Part shown: positions 22,362 through 31,534 of the stretch, in pieces
Position numbering within the stretch: the first letter of the stretch is position 1
Layout: every line of letters starts with the position of its first letter
Assembly (NCBI GenBank): GCA_050943735.1
Contig: JBMNPT010000008.1
Location: 50,855 to 114,854, forward strand
DNA from: JBMNPT01 sp050943735
GTDB lineage: Bacteria > Bacillota > Clostridia > Oscillospirales > RGIG577
DNA length: 64,000 bases
Reading direction: 5' to 3'
Position numbers and translations under genes: made by a program
Notes under the pieces: generated by a model
Told to the model about the DNA's origin: nothing
Database searches by the model: none
What the model saw: only the letters and a program-made list of their open reading frames with translations

Positions 22362-23363
22362 ATGAAACGTATTGCTGCTTTGGCTATTTGCTGCTTGCTG
22401 TTGGCACACACCGGATGTGCTTCCCAGCAGCCCATGACCCAGACCATTCTGGCCTTGGATACCGTCATCCAGGTCACTTATTATGATGCACAGGATGAGC
22501 AGGCCGTACAGGAATCTCTGCAATTGTGTCAGGAGTGGGAAGCTCTGCTGTCCAAAACCATTGAAGGAAGCGATATTTACCGCATCAACCACGCCCAGGG
22601 CAAAGCGGTGGAAATCGATCCCATCACCTATCAGCTCATCGAACAGGCCAACTACTATTCCCAGTTGTGCGGCGGAGCTTTTGACATCACCATCGGCTCT
22701 GTCACAGCCCTGTGGGATTTCCATCAGGAAGAAAATGCGGTGCTGCCTGACCCGGACCAACTGGCCCAGGCGCTGACGCTGGTGGACTATCAGCAAATTC
22801 ACCTCTATCAGGCGGGAGAACGATACTACTGCCAAGTGCCCGCCGGCGTGCAGTTGGATTTGGGTGCCATTGCTAAGGGATACATCGCCGACCAGATGGG
22901 CGCCTACCTCCAACAGCAGGAAGTGGAAAACGCAGTGTTGGATTTAGGCGGGAATATCCAGACGGTGGGAGATAAAAATGGCGATGGGTACCGCATCGGA
23001 GTCAAATCTCCCTCGGACCCCACCCAGGTGATTGCTACACTGGATGTTTCTGGTGCCAACGTGGTCACATCCGGTGTATATGAACGATATATCGAGGTAG
23101 ATGGCCAACGGTATCACCATATTCTGAACACCCACACTGGCTATCCGGTAGAAAATCATGTGGCCAGTGTAACCATTCTCTCCTCGGATGGTGCCAGCGC
23201 TGATGCGCTCTCCACTGCCTGCTTCACACTGGGAGAGGCGGATGGCTTATCGCTGCTGGAGAGTCTGCCCTACGCAGAGGGAATTTTCATCATGGATGAA
23301 GGCCAGATCATCACCACCAGCGGCATCAGCCAATACAATTTTACCGTACTGGAAAATGAGTGA
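22362..23363 (+). CDS. apbE: FAD:protein FMN transferase ApbE, lipoprotein
   Basis: Extracytoplasmic flavin transferase that attaches FMN to Thr of partner proteins such as RnfG/NqrC or flavin reductases. 333 residues. Signal peptide MKRIAALAICCLLLAHTGCAS ends in a lipobox (HTGC). Seen: ALDTVIQVTYYDA, GGAFDITIGSVTALWDF, LDLGAIAKGYIADQM, AVLDLGGNIQTVG, and SGVYERYIEVDGQRYHHILN with the metal-site loop GASADALSTACFTLG. ATG 22362 has AGGGGA upstream. Monocistronic. No partner flavoprotein is in the window. Confidence 0.93.
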   Translation: MKRIAALAICCLLLAHTGCASQQPMTQTILALDTVIQVTYYDAQDEQAVQESLQLCQEWEALLSKTIEGSDIYRINHAQGKAVEIDPITYQLIEQANYYSQLCGGAFDITIGSVTALWDFHQEENAVLPDPDQLAQALTLVDYQQIHLYQAGERYYCQVPAGVQLDLGAIAKGYIADQMGAYLQQQEVENAVLDLGGNIQTVGDKNGDGYRIGVKSPSDPTQVIATLDVSGANVVTSGVYERYIEVDGQRYHHILNTHTGYPVENHVASVTILSSDGASADALSTACFTLGEADGLSLLESLPYAEGIFIMDEGQIITTSGISQYNFTVLENE

Positions 23364-23376
23364 TTTTTGCATAAAT

Positions 23377-23410
23377 AAAAAGGAGACGCACATTAGTGCG
23401 TCTCCTTTTT
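23377..23410. terminator. Bidirectional terminator
   Basis: AGGAGACGCAC-ATTA-GTGCGTCTCCT flanked by A-run and T6; ends apbE and the convergent gntP. Confidence 0.92.
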
Positions 23411-23423
23411 TGTTTACTGAAAA

Positions 23424-24797
23424 TTACATCAGACCGGGCAGGGAATTCTGCACCAGAGAGAGCAGAGAAACCACGATCAGAATGGATACACCGGAAACGA
23501 AACCGCCCAGGGTCCAGCCGCGGATGGTATCGGTAACCGAAATACGGAAGAACCGGCTGATGGCCCAGAAACCGGAGTCATTGGGCAGAGAGAGACCAAT
23601 ACCACCGGCACAAATGGCGATGGCACACAGGATGGGAGACACCCCGCTGGCCATAATGGTGGAATTGAGGATGGCGGCAGTGGTCATCAGAGCCACAGTG
23701 GTAGAACCCTGTGCGCAACGGATGATCTGAGAGATCAGGAAGCACAGCACCAGAATCGGGATGCTGAAATTCACCAGAGTACCAGCCACATAATCGGCAA
23801 TACCGGTGGCCTGCAGCACTTTACCAAAAGCACCGCCCGCGCCGGTGATGAGCAGAATCAGACCTACCTGATCGGCGCCCTCGGTCATGATGTCACCGAT
23901 GGGACGGGTGAGATAGGGCCGAGCCACCAGAGCGGCATACAGCACACCAATGAGCATAGCAGTGTTCTTGTCGCCCAGGAACTTGAGCACCGATACCACA
24001 GTACCCTCGTCGCCCAGGAACATGGGACCAAAACTGCCCAGCAGAATCAGAATGATGGGCACCAGCAGGATGGACAGGCACAGACCCACACCCATGGTCT
24101 TGCGGTCGGGCGCCTTGGCAGAAGCAATGGCTTCTTCCTCATCCAGGTCTTCAAAGGTATAGTGGTGGTTGTTCTTCTGGTCCTGCTTGTTCAGGATACC
24201 GCCGTATACAATACCGCCGAAGAACATACCAATAAAGGCACAGATCAGGGCGTAGAAGAAGAAGATACCCACATCGATGCCCAGCTCGCCGGCCACAGCC
24301 AGAGGCGGAGCGGTGGGCAGTACCAGTGCAAAGGTACAGGTGGTGGCGGTGGAGATGGCACAGGCGTACCACACCATGGAGATACCGGTCTTTTTGGACA
24401 GCACCCGCAGCATGGGGGCAAACATGATGTACACCACATCACCAAATACCGGAATACCAGTGATAAATCCGGAAAATGCCACAGCCTGGGGAGAACGCTT
24501 GTCCCCCAATTTGGCCAGCATGGCAGTGGCCATGTTTTCGATACCGCCAGATTCAAACATGAATTTGCCCAGCATAACGCCCAGGCCGGTCACAAGACCG
24601 ATGCTGCCCAAGGTGCTGCCAAAGCCGCCGGAAATGGTGCTGCCGATGTCGCTCAGGGGCATACCCACCAGCAAAGCGGTCACCAAAGCGGTTACCAGCA
24701 GAGATACAAAGGCGTTGAGCTTGAACTTGATGATGCTGAGCAGTAGCAATGCGATGGAAAACAGGAATACTACGATCAGCAATGGTCCAGTTAACAT
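23424..24797 (-). CDS. GntP-family gluconate/sugar-acid permease
   Basis: 457-residue proton-coupled permease with about 12-14 helices, family GntP (gluconate, idonate, fructuronate, glycerate). Seen: GFGSTLGSIGLVTGLGVMLG, TGIPVFGDVVYIMFAPML (conserved P-F-F/G-D-V motif), TATTCTFALVLPTAPPLAVA, QIIRCAQGSTTVALMTTA (RxAQGSATVA motif), and GLSLPNDSGFWAISRF. AGGAGG before ATG. It is downstream of a zinc dehydrogenase on the same strand and opposite GntR and an IlvD-type dehydratase, so its substrate is probably an aldonate. Confidence 0.92.
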   Translation of the reverse strand: MLTGPLLIVVFLFSIALLLLSIIKFKLNAFVSLLVTALVTALLVGMPLSDIGSTISGGFGSTLGSIGLVTGLGVMLGKFMFESGGIENMATAMLAKLGDKRSPQAVAFSGFITGIPVFGDVVYIMFAPMLRVLSKKTGISMVWYACAISTATTCTFALVLPTAPPLAVAGELGIDVGIFFFYALICAFIGMFFGGIVYGGILNKQDQKNNHHYTFEDLDEEEAIASAKAPDRKTMGVGLCLSILLVPIILILLGSFGPMFLGDEGTVVSVLKFLGDKNTAMLIGVLYAALVARPYLTRPIGDIMTEGADQVGLILLITGAGGAFGKVLQATGIADYVAGTLVNFSIPILVLCFLISQIIRCAQGSTTVALMTTAAILNSTIMASGVSPILCAIAICAGGIGLSLPNDSGFWAISRFFRISVTDTIRGWTLGGFVSGVSILIVVSLLSLVQNSLPGLM

Positions 24798-24879
24798 TCT
24801 TTTTCCTCCTCATTCATTGTTGCAGAGCGCGATTCGCTCCTCTTTCGTCATGGTTCCCCTCAGTGGCCTGTTTCAATCC

Positions 24880-25902
24880 TTAATCTGCAAAAGAAATGAC
24901 GATCTTGCACACCTGATCGGGATGTTCCATGGCCAGCTTCATGGCTTTGTCGATTTCAGTATAGTGGAAGACATGGCTGCGGATGAGTTCGGGCTTGATC
25001 TTCCCCTCTTCCATCCAACGGATTACATCCTTAAACTTAAAGTTGCTCAGACGGGAACCGGTGATGGTAAGTTCCTTTTTGGTGATGTTGGAAGGATCGA
25101 TGGCAGCGGGCTTGTTGTTGGTGCTGAGGCAAACCATACGGCCAGCCTGGCTGGTTGCCTGCAAAGCCTGATCCAGTGTAGTGGGCTGACATACCGTATC
25201 AATGGCCACATTGACGCCCACACCATCGGTGAATTGCTTCACAGCTTCTTCCATGGGAGTGCTGCCAGTGTTCACCACCAGATCGGCGCCCATGGAACGG
25301 GCCAGCTCCAGACGGCTGTCCAGAAGATCGGTCATCATCACCCGGGCGCCATTCATCTTGGCCACCTGCAGAATGGTCAGGCCGATGGGGCCGCAACCCA
25401 TGATGAGTACTGTATCTCCCTCAGAAATCTGGCCTCTCCAGTTCACCTGTGCGCCGATGGAGAAGGGCTCTACCAGACACAGAGTTTCAAAAGGCACGTC
25501 CATGCTGGTTTTGAAAAGGCTCTTGTAATTGGCCACCAGGTACTGAGAGAAACCGCCATCCCGGTGTACACCCATCACTTCCAACGACTCACACACATTG
25601 TGCCGGTCATGAGTACAGGCGTAGCACTTGCCGCAGTACACCACAGGATCTACCGCCACCTTGTCGCCCACTGCAATTCCTTCCACGCCTTCGCCGATCT
25701 CTTCCACCACAGCAGAGAACTCATGGCCGATGATGCGGGGATAGGTTGCCAGAGAATTGGTGCCCTTGTAGATACCCAGATCGCTGCCGCAAATACCGCC
25801 AGCCATCACGCGCAGCAGAACATCACCCGGTTTTTGAATGCGGGGTTTTTCCACCTCCACGATCTCCAGTTTGAACGGTTCTGCCACTTTGATTGCCTTC
25901 AT
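24880..25902 (-). CDS. Zinc-dependent sugar/sugar-acid dehydrogenase (MDR family)
   Basis: Medium-chain NAD(P)-dependent dehydrogenase, 340 residues. Catalytic zinc ligands are in GGICGSDLG (Cys) and RIIGHEFSAVVEE (His, Glu); the structural zinc site is YCGKCYACTHDRHNVC. Rossmann motif IMGCGPIGLTILQVA. Most like L-idonate/sorbitol/threonine-type dehydrogenases. ATG 25902 has GAGGAGGAG upstream. The GntP permease follows after 82 nt. Probably oxidises a hydroxyl of the sugar acid imported by GntP; the exact substrate cannot be read from the sequence. Confidence 0.88.
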   Translation of the reverse strand: MKAIKVAEPFKLEIVEVEKPRIQKPGDVLLRVMAGGICGSDLGIYKGTNSLATYPRIIGHEFSAVVEEIGEGVEGIAVGDKVAVDPVVYCGKCYACTHDRHNVCESLEVMGVHRDGGFSQYLVANYKSLFKTSMDVPFETLCLVEPFSIGAQVNWRGQISEGDTVLIMGCGPIGLTILQVAKMNGARVMMTDLLDSRLELARSMGADLVVNTGSTPMEEAVKQFTDGVGVNVAIDTVCQPTTLDQALQATSQAGRMVCLSTNNKPAAIDPSNITKKELTITGSRLSNFKFKDVIRWMEEGKIKPELIRSHVFHYTEIDKAMKLAMEHPDQVCKIVISFAD

Positions 25903-25987
25903 AGCTGTCTCCTCCTCTTCTATGAAACCTGTACACATGAAACACTGACCTCGTCCCTTTTGCACAAAGGAACCCATCGTTAAGGTC

Positions 25988-26016
25988 ATCATATCACCAC
26001 CGGTATACAAAGTCAA
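25988..26016 (-). promoter_or_regulatory. Promoter of dehydrogenase-gntP operon
   Basis: TTGACT (26011-26016), 17-bp spacer, TATGAT (25988-25993). The spacer holds CACCGGTATACAAAG, in part like GntR/FadR-class sites (TGGTATACCA), so the divergent GntR product may act here. The rest of the 315-bp divergent gap (25903-26217) shows only AT-rich sequence and leaders. Confidence 0.7.
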
Positions 26017-26151
26017 TCCGCTATCATTCATCCCGCCCAAAATTAGATGATTTACCTAAATATTTTTTGTTTTTAGTGTAATATTTGACATTTCCCTATA
26101 TTTTCCTGATTTAATTCGCTAAAATACGTCAGATGTTTTTTGTGTCCTCTC

Positions 26152-26180
26152 TTGTGTTTTATGCGCCAATCCACTATAAT
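26152..26180 (+). promoter_or_regulatory. gntR promoter
   Basis: TTGTGT (26152-26157), 17-bp spacer, TATAAT (26175-26180). Confidence 0.78.
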
Positions 26181-26217
26181 AGGAAACAGGAAGACACAAT
26201 ACAGAAAGGATACCATT

Positions 26218-26928
26218 ATGTCAGAAACTCTCCCCACTCACACAGCTGAGGAACATCCCTCTCTCACCCAGCGAGTCACCGATCAGATCATCCAATTGAT
26301 TCTGCAAAAGGGCCTACAGGCGGGGGACAAGCTTCCCAATGAATATGAGCTGGCCCAGCTGCTGTCGGTGGGACGCAGCACTGTGCGGGAAGCCATCAAA
26401 GCGCTCACCGCCCGGCATGTGCTGGAAATCCGCAGAGGCGCAGGGACCTTTATCGCCCCCCGGCCAGGCGTGGCTGACGACCCTCTGGGCTTGCAGTTCA
26501 TTCCGGATCAGCGCAAAATGGCGGGAGATCTGCTGACGGTGCGCAGCATCATCGAGCCCACCATTGCGGGATTTGCGGCACAGCATGCCACCCCGGAACA
26601 GGTGGCTCAACTGGAAGCGCTGTGTGTGGAGATGGAGCAGTTGGGCAATGAAGCTTCCCTCCATTTGGAAAAGGACCTGCTGTTTCACCAGAAAATCGCG
26701 GAATTCAGCGGCAACTGCGTGGTATCCAATCTGATGCCCATTATCAATGAAACCATTGTGTTGTTTTTGAATCTCAATGTACAGGCTTCGGGACTGGGTG
26801 TGCTGCAGGATACCAACCGTTCCCATCGGGAAGTGCTGGAAGCCATCGCAGCCCACGATCCATTCGCCGCCCGGGACGCCATGCTGGTGCACATCGCCCG
26901 CAACCGGCGCAATCTGGACCGAAGCTGA
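26218..26928 (+). CDS. GntR/FadR-family transcriptional regulator
   Basis: 236 residues. N-terminal winged helix: ITDQIIQLIL-like segment, GDKLPNEYELAQLLSVGRST, VREAIKALTARHVLEIRRGAGTF-type recognition and wing (about 15-90). C-terminal FCD domain with metal-binding pattern (DLLFHQKIAEFSGN, SHREVLEAIAAHDPFAA). ATG 26218 follows AAAGGA by 8 nt. Lies between the divergent dehydrogenase-gntP operon and the co-directional IlvD-type dehydratase, and likely controls both in response to an aldonate or ketodeoxy acid. Confidence 0.92.
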   Translation: MSETLPTHTAEEHPSLTQRVTDQIIQLILQKGLQAGDKLPNEYELAQLLSVGRSTVREAIKALTARHVLEIRRGAGTFIAPRPGVADDPLGLQFIPDQRKMAGDLLTVRSIIEPTIAGFAAQHATPEQVAQLEALCVEMEQLGNEASLHLEKDLLFHQKIAEFSGNCVVSNLMPIINETIVLFLNLNVQASGLGVLQDTNRSHREVLEAIAAHDPFAARDAMLVHIARNRRNLDRS

Positions 26929-26992
26929 AATCCACATCGCGCGCAAAATCTTTCTTTATAGAAATATGAATGAAACAAAGGAGGAACCCTCA

Positions 26993-28708
26993 ATGATCAG
27001 TCAGGACGTACGCAAACTGGCCCCCGAAATGGACCCCCTCAAAATCGGTATGGGCTGGACCGTAGAAGATCTCAGCAAACCTCAAATTCTGGTGGAAAGC
27101 ACCTTTGGCGACAGCCATCCGGGCAGCGGCCACCTCTTTGGACTGGTGGAAGAAGCCTGCAAAGGCATCGCGGAAGCCGGAGGCCGGGGCGCCCGGTATT
27201 TTGCCACCGATATCTGCGACGGCATTGCCCAGGGCCACGACGGCATCAACTATTCCCTGGCTTCTCGGGACGCCATCTGCAACATGATTGAAATTCACAA
27301 CAACGCCTCGCCCTTTGACGCGGCGGTGTTCCTGTGCAGCTGTGACAAGGCGGTTCCCGCCCATCTGATGGGCATTGGCCGTATCAACACCCCTTCCATC
27401 GTGGTCACCGGCGGCGTAATGGAAGCCGGTCCCGATCTGCTGACTCTGGAACAGATCGGCATGTACAGCGCCATGTACGAACGGGGTGAGATCAGCGAGG
27501 AACAGCTCACCTATTACAAGCATCACGCATGTCCTTCCTGCGGGGCCTGTTCTTTCATGGGCACCGCCTCCACCATGCAGATCATGGCGGAAGCCCTGGG
27601 CCTGATGCTGCCCGGCAGCGCACTGATGCCCGCTACCTGTCAGGATCTGCGGGACTTTGCCAAGGCTGCGGGCCGGCAGGCTGTGGAGCTGGCGGTCAAG
27701 GGAGTCAAGCCCCGGGATATGGTGACCCTGCAGTCCTTTGAAAATGCCATCATGGTGCACGCCGCCATCTCCGGCTCCACCAATTCCCTGCTGCACATCC
27801 CGGCCATTGCCCACGAATTCGGCATCGACCTGGACAGTGATTACTTTGACCGGATGCACCGGGGTGCCCACTACCTGCTGGATATCCGTCCCGCCGGCAA
27901 GTGGCCCGCCGAATACTTCTACTATGCCGGCGGCGTTCCCCGCATCATGGAAGAGATCAAATCCATGCTGCACCTGGATCAGATGACCGTCACCGGCAAG
28001 ACCCTGGGCGAAAATCTGGAGGATCTGAAGAAGAGCGGCTATTACGAAAAGTGCGACGAGCACCTGAAAAAGACCGGTCTGCAGTGGCAGGATGTCATCC
28101 GTCCCTTCGACCACGCCATCGGTACCAACGGCACCATTGCCATTCTCAAGGGCAACCTGGCTCCAGAAGGCGCAGTGATCAAGCACAGCGCTTGCCCCAA
28201 GGAAATGTTCAAGGCCACCCTCAAGGCCCGTCCCTTCGACTCGGAGGAAGAGGCCATCGCGGCGGTGCTGCGCAAGGAAATCCACCCCGGTGAAGCGGTG
28301 TTCATCCGATACGAAGGCCCCAAGGGCAGCGGTATGCCTGAGATGTTCTACACCGGCGAAGCCATTTCCTCCGACCCCGAACTGAGCCGTACCATCGCCC
28401 TCATCACCGACGGACGGTTCTCCGGCGCCTCCAAGGGCCCGGTGATCGGACACGTTTCTCCTGAGGCGGCGGAAGGCGGCCCCATCGCCCTGGTGGAGTA
28501 CGACGACCTGATCGAGCTGGATGTGGAACAGCGGATTCTGCGCATTGTGGGCGTCAAGGGCGAGCACAAGACCCCCGAGGAAATGGAGGCCATTCTGGCC
28601 CAGCGCAAGGCGGCCTGGAAGCCTCACGACAACAAGTACAAGAGCGGCGTGCTGAAAATTTTCGCGGAGCACGCAGTTTCTCCCATGAAGGGCGGCTATA
28701 TGGTCTGA
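26993..28708 (+). CDS. IlvD/Edd-family sugar-acid dehydratase
   Basis: Iron-sulfur dehydratase, 571 residues. The likely reaction is aldonate to 2-keto-3-deoxy acid. Seen: FGDSHPGSGHLFGL, ATDICDGIAQGHDGINYSLA, FLCSCDKAVPAHLMG and HHACPSCGACSFMGTASTMQ, which supply the cluster Cys; C-terminal LITDGRFSGASKGPVIGHVS. It is closer to the sugar-acid branch than to IlvD because of its gene company and the early FGDSHPGSGHL signature. AAAGGAGG 8 nt before ATG 26993. It follows gntR by 64 nt and probably shares its transcript. Product would feed the KDG kinases and KDPG aldolases found elsewhere in the window. Confidence 0.9.
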   Translation: MISQDVRKLAPEMDPLKIGMGWTVEDLSKPQILVESTFGDSHPGSGHLFGLVEEACKGIAEAGGRGARYFATDICDGIAQGHDGINYSLASRDAICNMIEIHNNASPFDAAVFLCSCDKAVPAHLMGIGRINTPSIVVTGGVMEAGPDLLTLEQIGMYSAMYERGEISEEQLTYYKHHACPSCGACSFMGTASTMQIMAEALGLMLPGSALMPATCQDLRDFAKAAGRQAVELAVKGVKPRDMVTLQSFENAIMVHAAISGSTNSLLHIPAIAHEFGIDLDSDYFDRMHRGAHYLLDIRPAGKWPAEYFYYAGGVPRIMEEIKSMLHLDQMTVTGKTLGENLEDLKKSGYYEKCDEHLKKTGLQWQDVIRPFDHAIGTNGTIAILKGNLAPEGAVIKHSACPKEMFKATLKARPFDSEEEAIAAVLRKEIHPGEAVFIRYEGPKGSGMPEMFYTGEAISSDPELSRTIALITDGRFSGASKGPVIGHVSPEAAEGGPIALVEYDDLIELDVEQRILRIVGVKGEHKTPEEMEAILAQRKAAWKPHDNKYKSGVLKIFAEHAVSPMKGGYMV

Positions 28709-28726
28709 CCCTTTGGAAGGCAGTAA

Positions 28727-28760
28727 AAAACGGCTGTGGGAAATTCCCACAGCCGTTTTC
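28727..28760. terminator. Bidirectional terminator
   Basis: CGGCTGTGGGA / TCCCACAGCCG hairpin flanked by A6 and T4; ends the dehydratase gene and the convergent DUF815 gene. Confidence 0.9.
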
Positions 28761-28772
28761 TCTTGTTCTGTT

Positions 28773-30044
28773 TTAGATGTCCAGCCCCTGGGCCTTCTGC
28801 GACTCCACATAGTCGATGAACTGCCGGGCTGTCCGGGGAGAAAAGCTGGTGCGCTTGGCGCTCCAACGGTTGGCGGCGGCGGCCAGCTCGTCCGGGTCCA
28901 CCTGCAGTCCCCGATCCTCTGCCAGCTGCTGCACAATCTCCAGATACCCCTTCCGTCCGGGGGAGGAGAAGGTGACGGTGATGCCGAAGCGGTCGGCCAG
29001 CGAAGCCGCCTCGTCCAGCGTATCCTTGAGATGGATGTCGTCGCCGGTACGGGAGGAGAAGGTCTCGGTAATCAGATGCCGCCGGTTGGTGGTGGCGTAG
29101 AGGGCCATATTGTCCCCCAGCTTGTTGGCAGAACCCTCCAACACTGCCTTCATGGCGGTGTAGCTGTCATCCCCCTCGGCAAAGGTGAGGTCATCGGTGA
29201 AAATGATGAACTTCATGGGAATGCCCGCCAGCATGTCGATGACTCGTCCCAGATATTTCAGATTTTCCTTGGATACCTCCACCAGCCGCAGGCCCTGCCC
29301 GCAGTATTCGTTGACCACCGCTTTGACGGTGGAGGATTTGCCGGTGCCCCGATCGCCATAGAGCAGCATGTTGTTGGCCTTCATGCCCCGCAGCAATGCC
29401 AAGGTATTGTCGGTGACCATCTTGCGCTGCACTTCGTAGCCCTTGAGGTCCTCCAGCGAAATGTTGTCGGGATTGAGCACCGGACGCAGCGTGGGCTCAC
29501 AGCCATCGGTATCCAGGTAAAAGGCCTTATACCGGCTGTACCGGCCATAGCCGTTGTTGGCGCACAGCTGAGCGAACTTGAACACCTTTTCGCCCCAGTT
29601 TCCCTCCTCCCGGAAGGCCTTGTGCTGGGACTGAAAATCGGGCAGCCGGTCCATCAGATCGGCATACTGGGGGAAGAGCTGGGCCAGATGGGCTTTGACC
29701 TCTTCCGAAGTGGTGTAGGCCGCCTGGGAAAGAGCAGACAGATCGTTTGCGGCGGCTTGAATTTCCCATTGGGGCATCTGCTCATACCCACCCCGGGCGC
29801 TCTCCAGGGTAAAAAGATTTTCGGCGTACAATACCTTATCGTAAATGTAATCCGCCAGATTGCCGCCAAAGGGACTTTCGCACAGGGCGTAAAACACCGA
29901 GCCGTACAGTTCGGCGGCCTCATGGGCGGTGGTAAAATCCTTCCCCAGCAGCCGGGTAAAATCGGCGATGATCGGGTCTCGCATTACATCTTTATAAATC
30001 GACACTCCGCTGAGCAAAAAGCGTCTGGTATCCATGGAATCCAT
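28773..30044 (-). CDS. DUF815-family AAA ATPase
   Basis: About 423 residues. N-terminal half is an uncharacterised helical region; the AAA-like domain has Walker A LLYGDRGTGKSSTVKA (about residue 230), Walker B FIIFTDDLTF, sensor region LYATTNRRHLI and an arginine-finger region FGITVTFSSPGRKGYLEI. This layout is that of DUF815 proteins, whose cellular role is unknown. ATG 30044 is favoured over ATG 30059 on ribosome-site spacing; the choice is uncertain. Own promoter (TTGACA-N18-TACAAT). Divergent from purA. Confidence 0.88.
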   Translation of the reverse strand: MDSMDTRRFLLSGVSIYKDVMRDPIIADFTRLLGKDFTTAHEAAELYGSVFYALCESPFGGNLADYIYDKVLYAENLFTLESARGGYEQMPQWEIQAAANDLSALSQAAYTTSEEVKAHLAQLFPQYADLMDRLPDFQSQHKAFREEGNWGEKVFKFAQLCANNGYGRYSRYKAFYLDTDGCEPTLRPVLNPDNISLEDLKGYEVQRKMVTDNTLALLRGMKANNMLLYGDRGTGKSSTVKAVVNEYCGQGLRLVEVSKENLKYLGRVIDMLAGIPMKFIIFTDDLTFAEGDDSYTAMKAVLEGSANKLGDNMALYATTNRRHLITETFSSRTGDDIHLKDTLDEAASLADRFGITVTFSSPGRKGYLEIVQQLAEDRGLQVDPDELAAAANRWSAKRTSFSPRTARQFIDYVESQKAQGLDI

Positions 30045-30074
30045 CCTGTATTCCCCCATTTCATGATTTTCTCC

Positions 30075-30104
30075 ATTGTACCCCTTTTTTCGGCGGGCTG
30101 TCAA
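30075..30104 (-). promoter_or_regulatory. DUF815 gene promoter
   Basis: TTGACA (30099-30104), 18-bp spacer, TACAAT (30075-30080) on the minus strand; very short leader. Confidence 0.8.
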
Positions 30105-30216
30105 TTCTCCCAGCCAAAATGAGTCCATTCCCTCTATACAAACGACAAAAAACAAGGTACAATATAACATGGAGTTATTCCGTTCTGATAGAATCAATAC
30201 AATTGGAGGAAACGTT

Positions 30217-31491
30217 ATGCTTACAGCAATTGTTGGAATCAACTGGGGCGACGAAGGCAAGGGCCGTATGGTGGACCTGCTGTCCCGGGATTATGACATC
30301 GTGGTGCGGTACCAGGGCGGCAACAACGCCGGTCATACCGTAGTGAATCATCTGGGGAAATTCATTCTGAACCTGCTGCCCTCCGGCATTCTGCGTCCGG
30401 AGGTGACCTGTGTGATGGGCAACGGCATGGTGGTGGATATCCAGCATCTGTGCGGCGAAATTGACCGTCTCACCGCCAAGGGTGTGAAGATCACCCCGGA
30501 AAACCTGAAGATCAGCGACCGTGCAGTGATTTGCATGCCCTACCACGTGATGCAGGATGGTCTGGAAGAGGACCGTCTGGGAGATGCCAAGCAGGGCTCC
30601 ACTCGCCGGGGCATCGGCCCGGTGTACAGCGACAAATACCTGCGCAAGGCCATCCGTATGGGCGATCTGCTCTATCCGAAGACCACCCGCAAGCGTCTGC
30701 AGGAAATCATCGACTGGAAAAACCTGATGATCCGGGATGCCTACAACGCGCCGGAAATCACCCTGGAGGGAATGGAAGCCTGGCTGAAAGAGTACGGTGA
30801 CCGGCTCAAGCCCTTCATCTGCGACGCAGGCCTGTATCTGCACCAGCAGGTACAGCAGGGCAAAAAGGTGATGTTTGAGGCCCAGCTGGGCGCACTGCGG
30901 GACATCGAGTTCGGCATCTACCCCTACACCTCTTCCTCTCCCGTCATTGCGGCTTACGCGCCCATCGGCAGCGGCATTCCGGGGCAGAAGCTCACCAATA
31001 CCATCGGCATCATGAAGGCCTATTCCAGCGCCGTAGGCGGCGGCCCCTTCACCTGTGAGATGTTCGGCGAAGAGGCAGAGCGTCTGCGTGAAGCGGGCGG
31101 CGAATACGGCGCTGCCACCGGACGTCCCCGTCGTGTGGGTCCCTTTGACGTGGTGGCCTCCAAGTACGGCGTACGTCTGCAGGGCGCCGATGAAATCGCA
31201 CTGACCAAGCTGGACGTGCTGTCCTATCTGGATCGGATTCCGGTGTGCACCGCCTATGAGTTAAACGGCCAGATCATTCACGACTTCCCCTTCGGCGATC
31301 AGCTGGAAGCCTGCAAGCCGGTGGTGGAATATGTGGACGGCTGGAAATGTGACATCAGCAAGTGCCGCAAGGTGGAAGATCTGCCCAAGGCCGCGCTGGA
31401 CTACATCCGTTACATCGAACGCAGCGTAAACTGCCCCATCACTTATGTGTCGGTGGGCCCCGACCGGGACGATTACATCAAGATGAAGTAA
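30217..31491 (+). CDS. purA: Adenylosuccinate synthetase (divergent)
   Basis: Converts IMP, aspartate and GTP to adenylosuccinate in AMP synthesis; 424 residues, normal length. Seen: GINWGDEGKGRMVDLLS (catalytic Asp), NNAGHTVVNH (catalytic His), KQGSTRRGIGPVYSDK, GRPRRVGPFDVV, and ALTKLDVLSYLDRIPVCTAY. Two usual signatures deviate: GxQWGDEGKG reads GINWGDEGKG, and FEGAQG is FEAQLG. This points to a divergent PurA lineage. ATG 30217 has GGAGG 8 nt upstream; upstream open frame has no start signal. Precedes glnA by 43 nt. Confidence 0.93.
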   Translation: MLTAIVGINWGDEGKGRMVDLLSRDYDIVVRYQGGNNAGHTVVNHLGKFILNLLPSGILRPEVTCVMGNGMVVDIQHLCGEIDRLTAKGVKITPENLKISDRAVICMPYHVMQDGLEEDRLGDAKQGSTRRGIGPVYSDKYLRKAIRMGDLLYPKTTRKRLQEIIDWKNLMIRDAYNAPEITLEGMEAWLKEYGDRLKPFICDAGLYLHQQVQQGKKVMFEAQLGALRDIEFGIYPYTSSSPVIAAYAPIGSGIPGQKLTNTIGIMKAYSSAVGGGPFTCEMFGEEAERLREAGGEYGAATGRPRRVGPFDVVASKYGVRLQGADEIALTKLDVLSYLDRIPVCTAYELNGQIIHDFPFGDQLEACKPVVEYVDGWKCDISKCRKVEDLPKAALDYIRYIERSVNCPITYVSVGPDRDDYIKMK

Positions 31492-31493
31492 TC

Positions 31494-31520
31494 CCTGCCG
31501 CTTGCCGGCAGCGGGTTTTT
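31494..31520 (+). terminator. Weak terminator-like hairpin between purA and glnA
   Basis: CTGCCG-CTTGC-CGGCAG plus flanking CC/GG pairs, followed by TTTTT, then the glnA ribosome site. Short stem, so probably partial termination. Confidence 0.55.
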
Positions 31521-31534
31521 GGAGGTGTGACACT

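Noticed and set aside
26990..28936. 648-codon minus-strand open frame
   Set aside because: Antisense to the IlvD/Edd dehydratase, crosses its terminator and has no family features.
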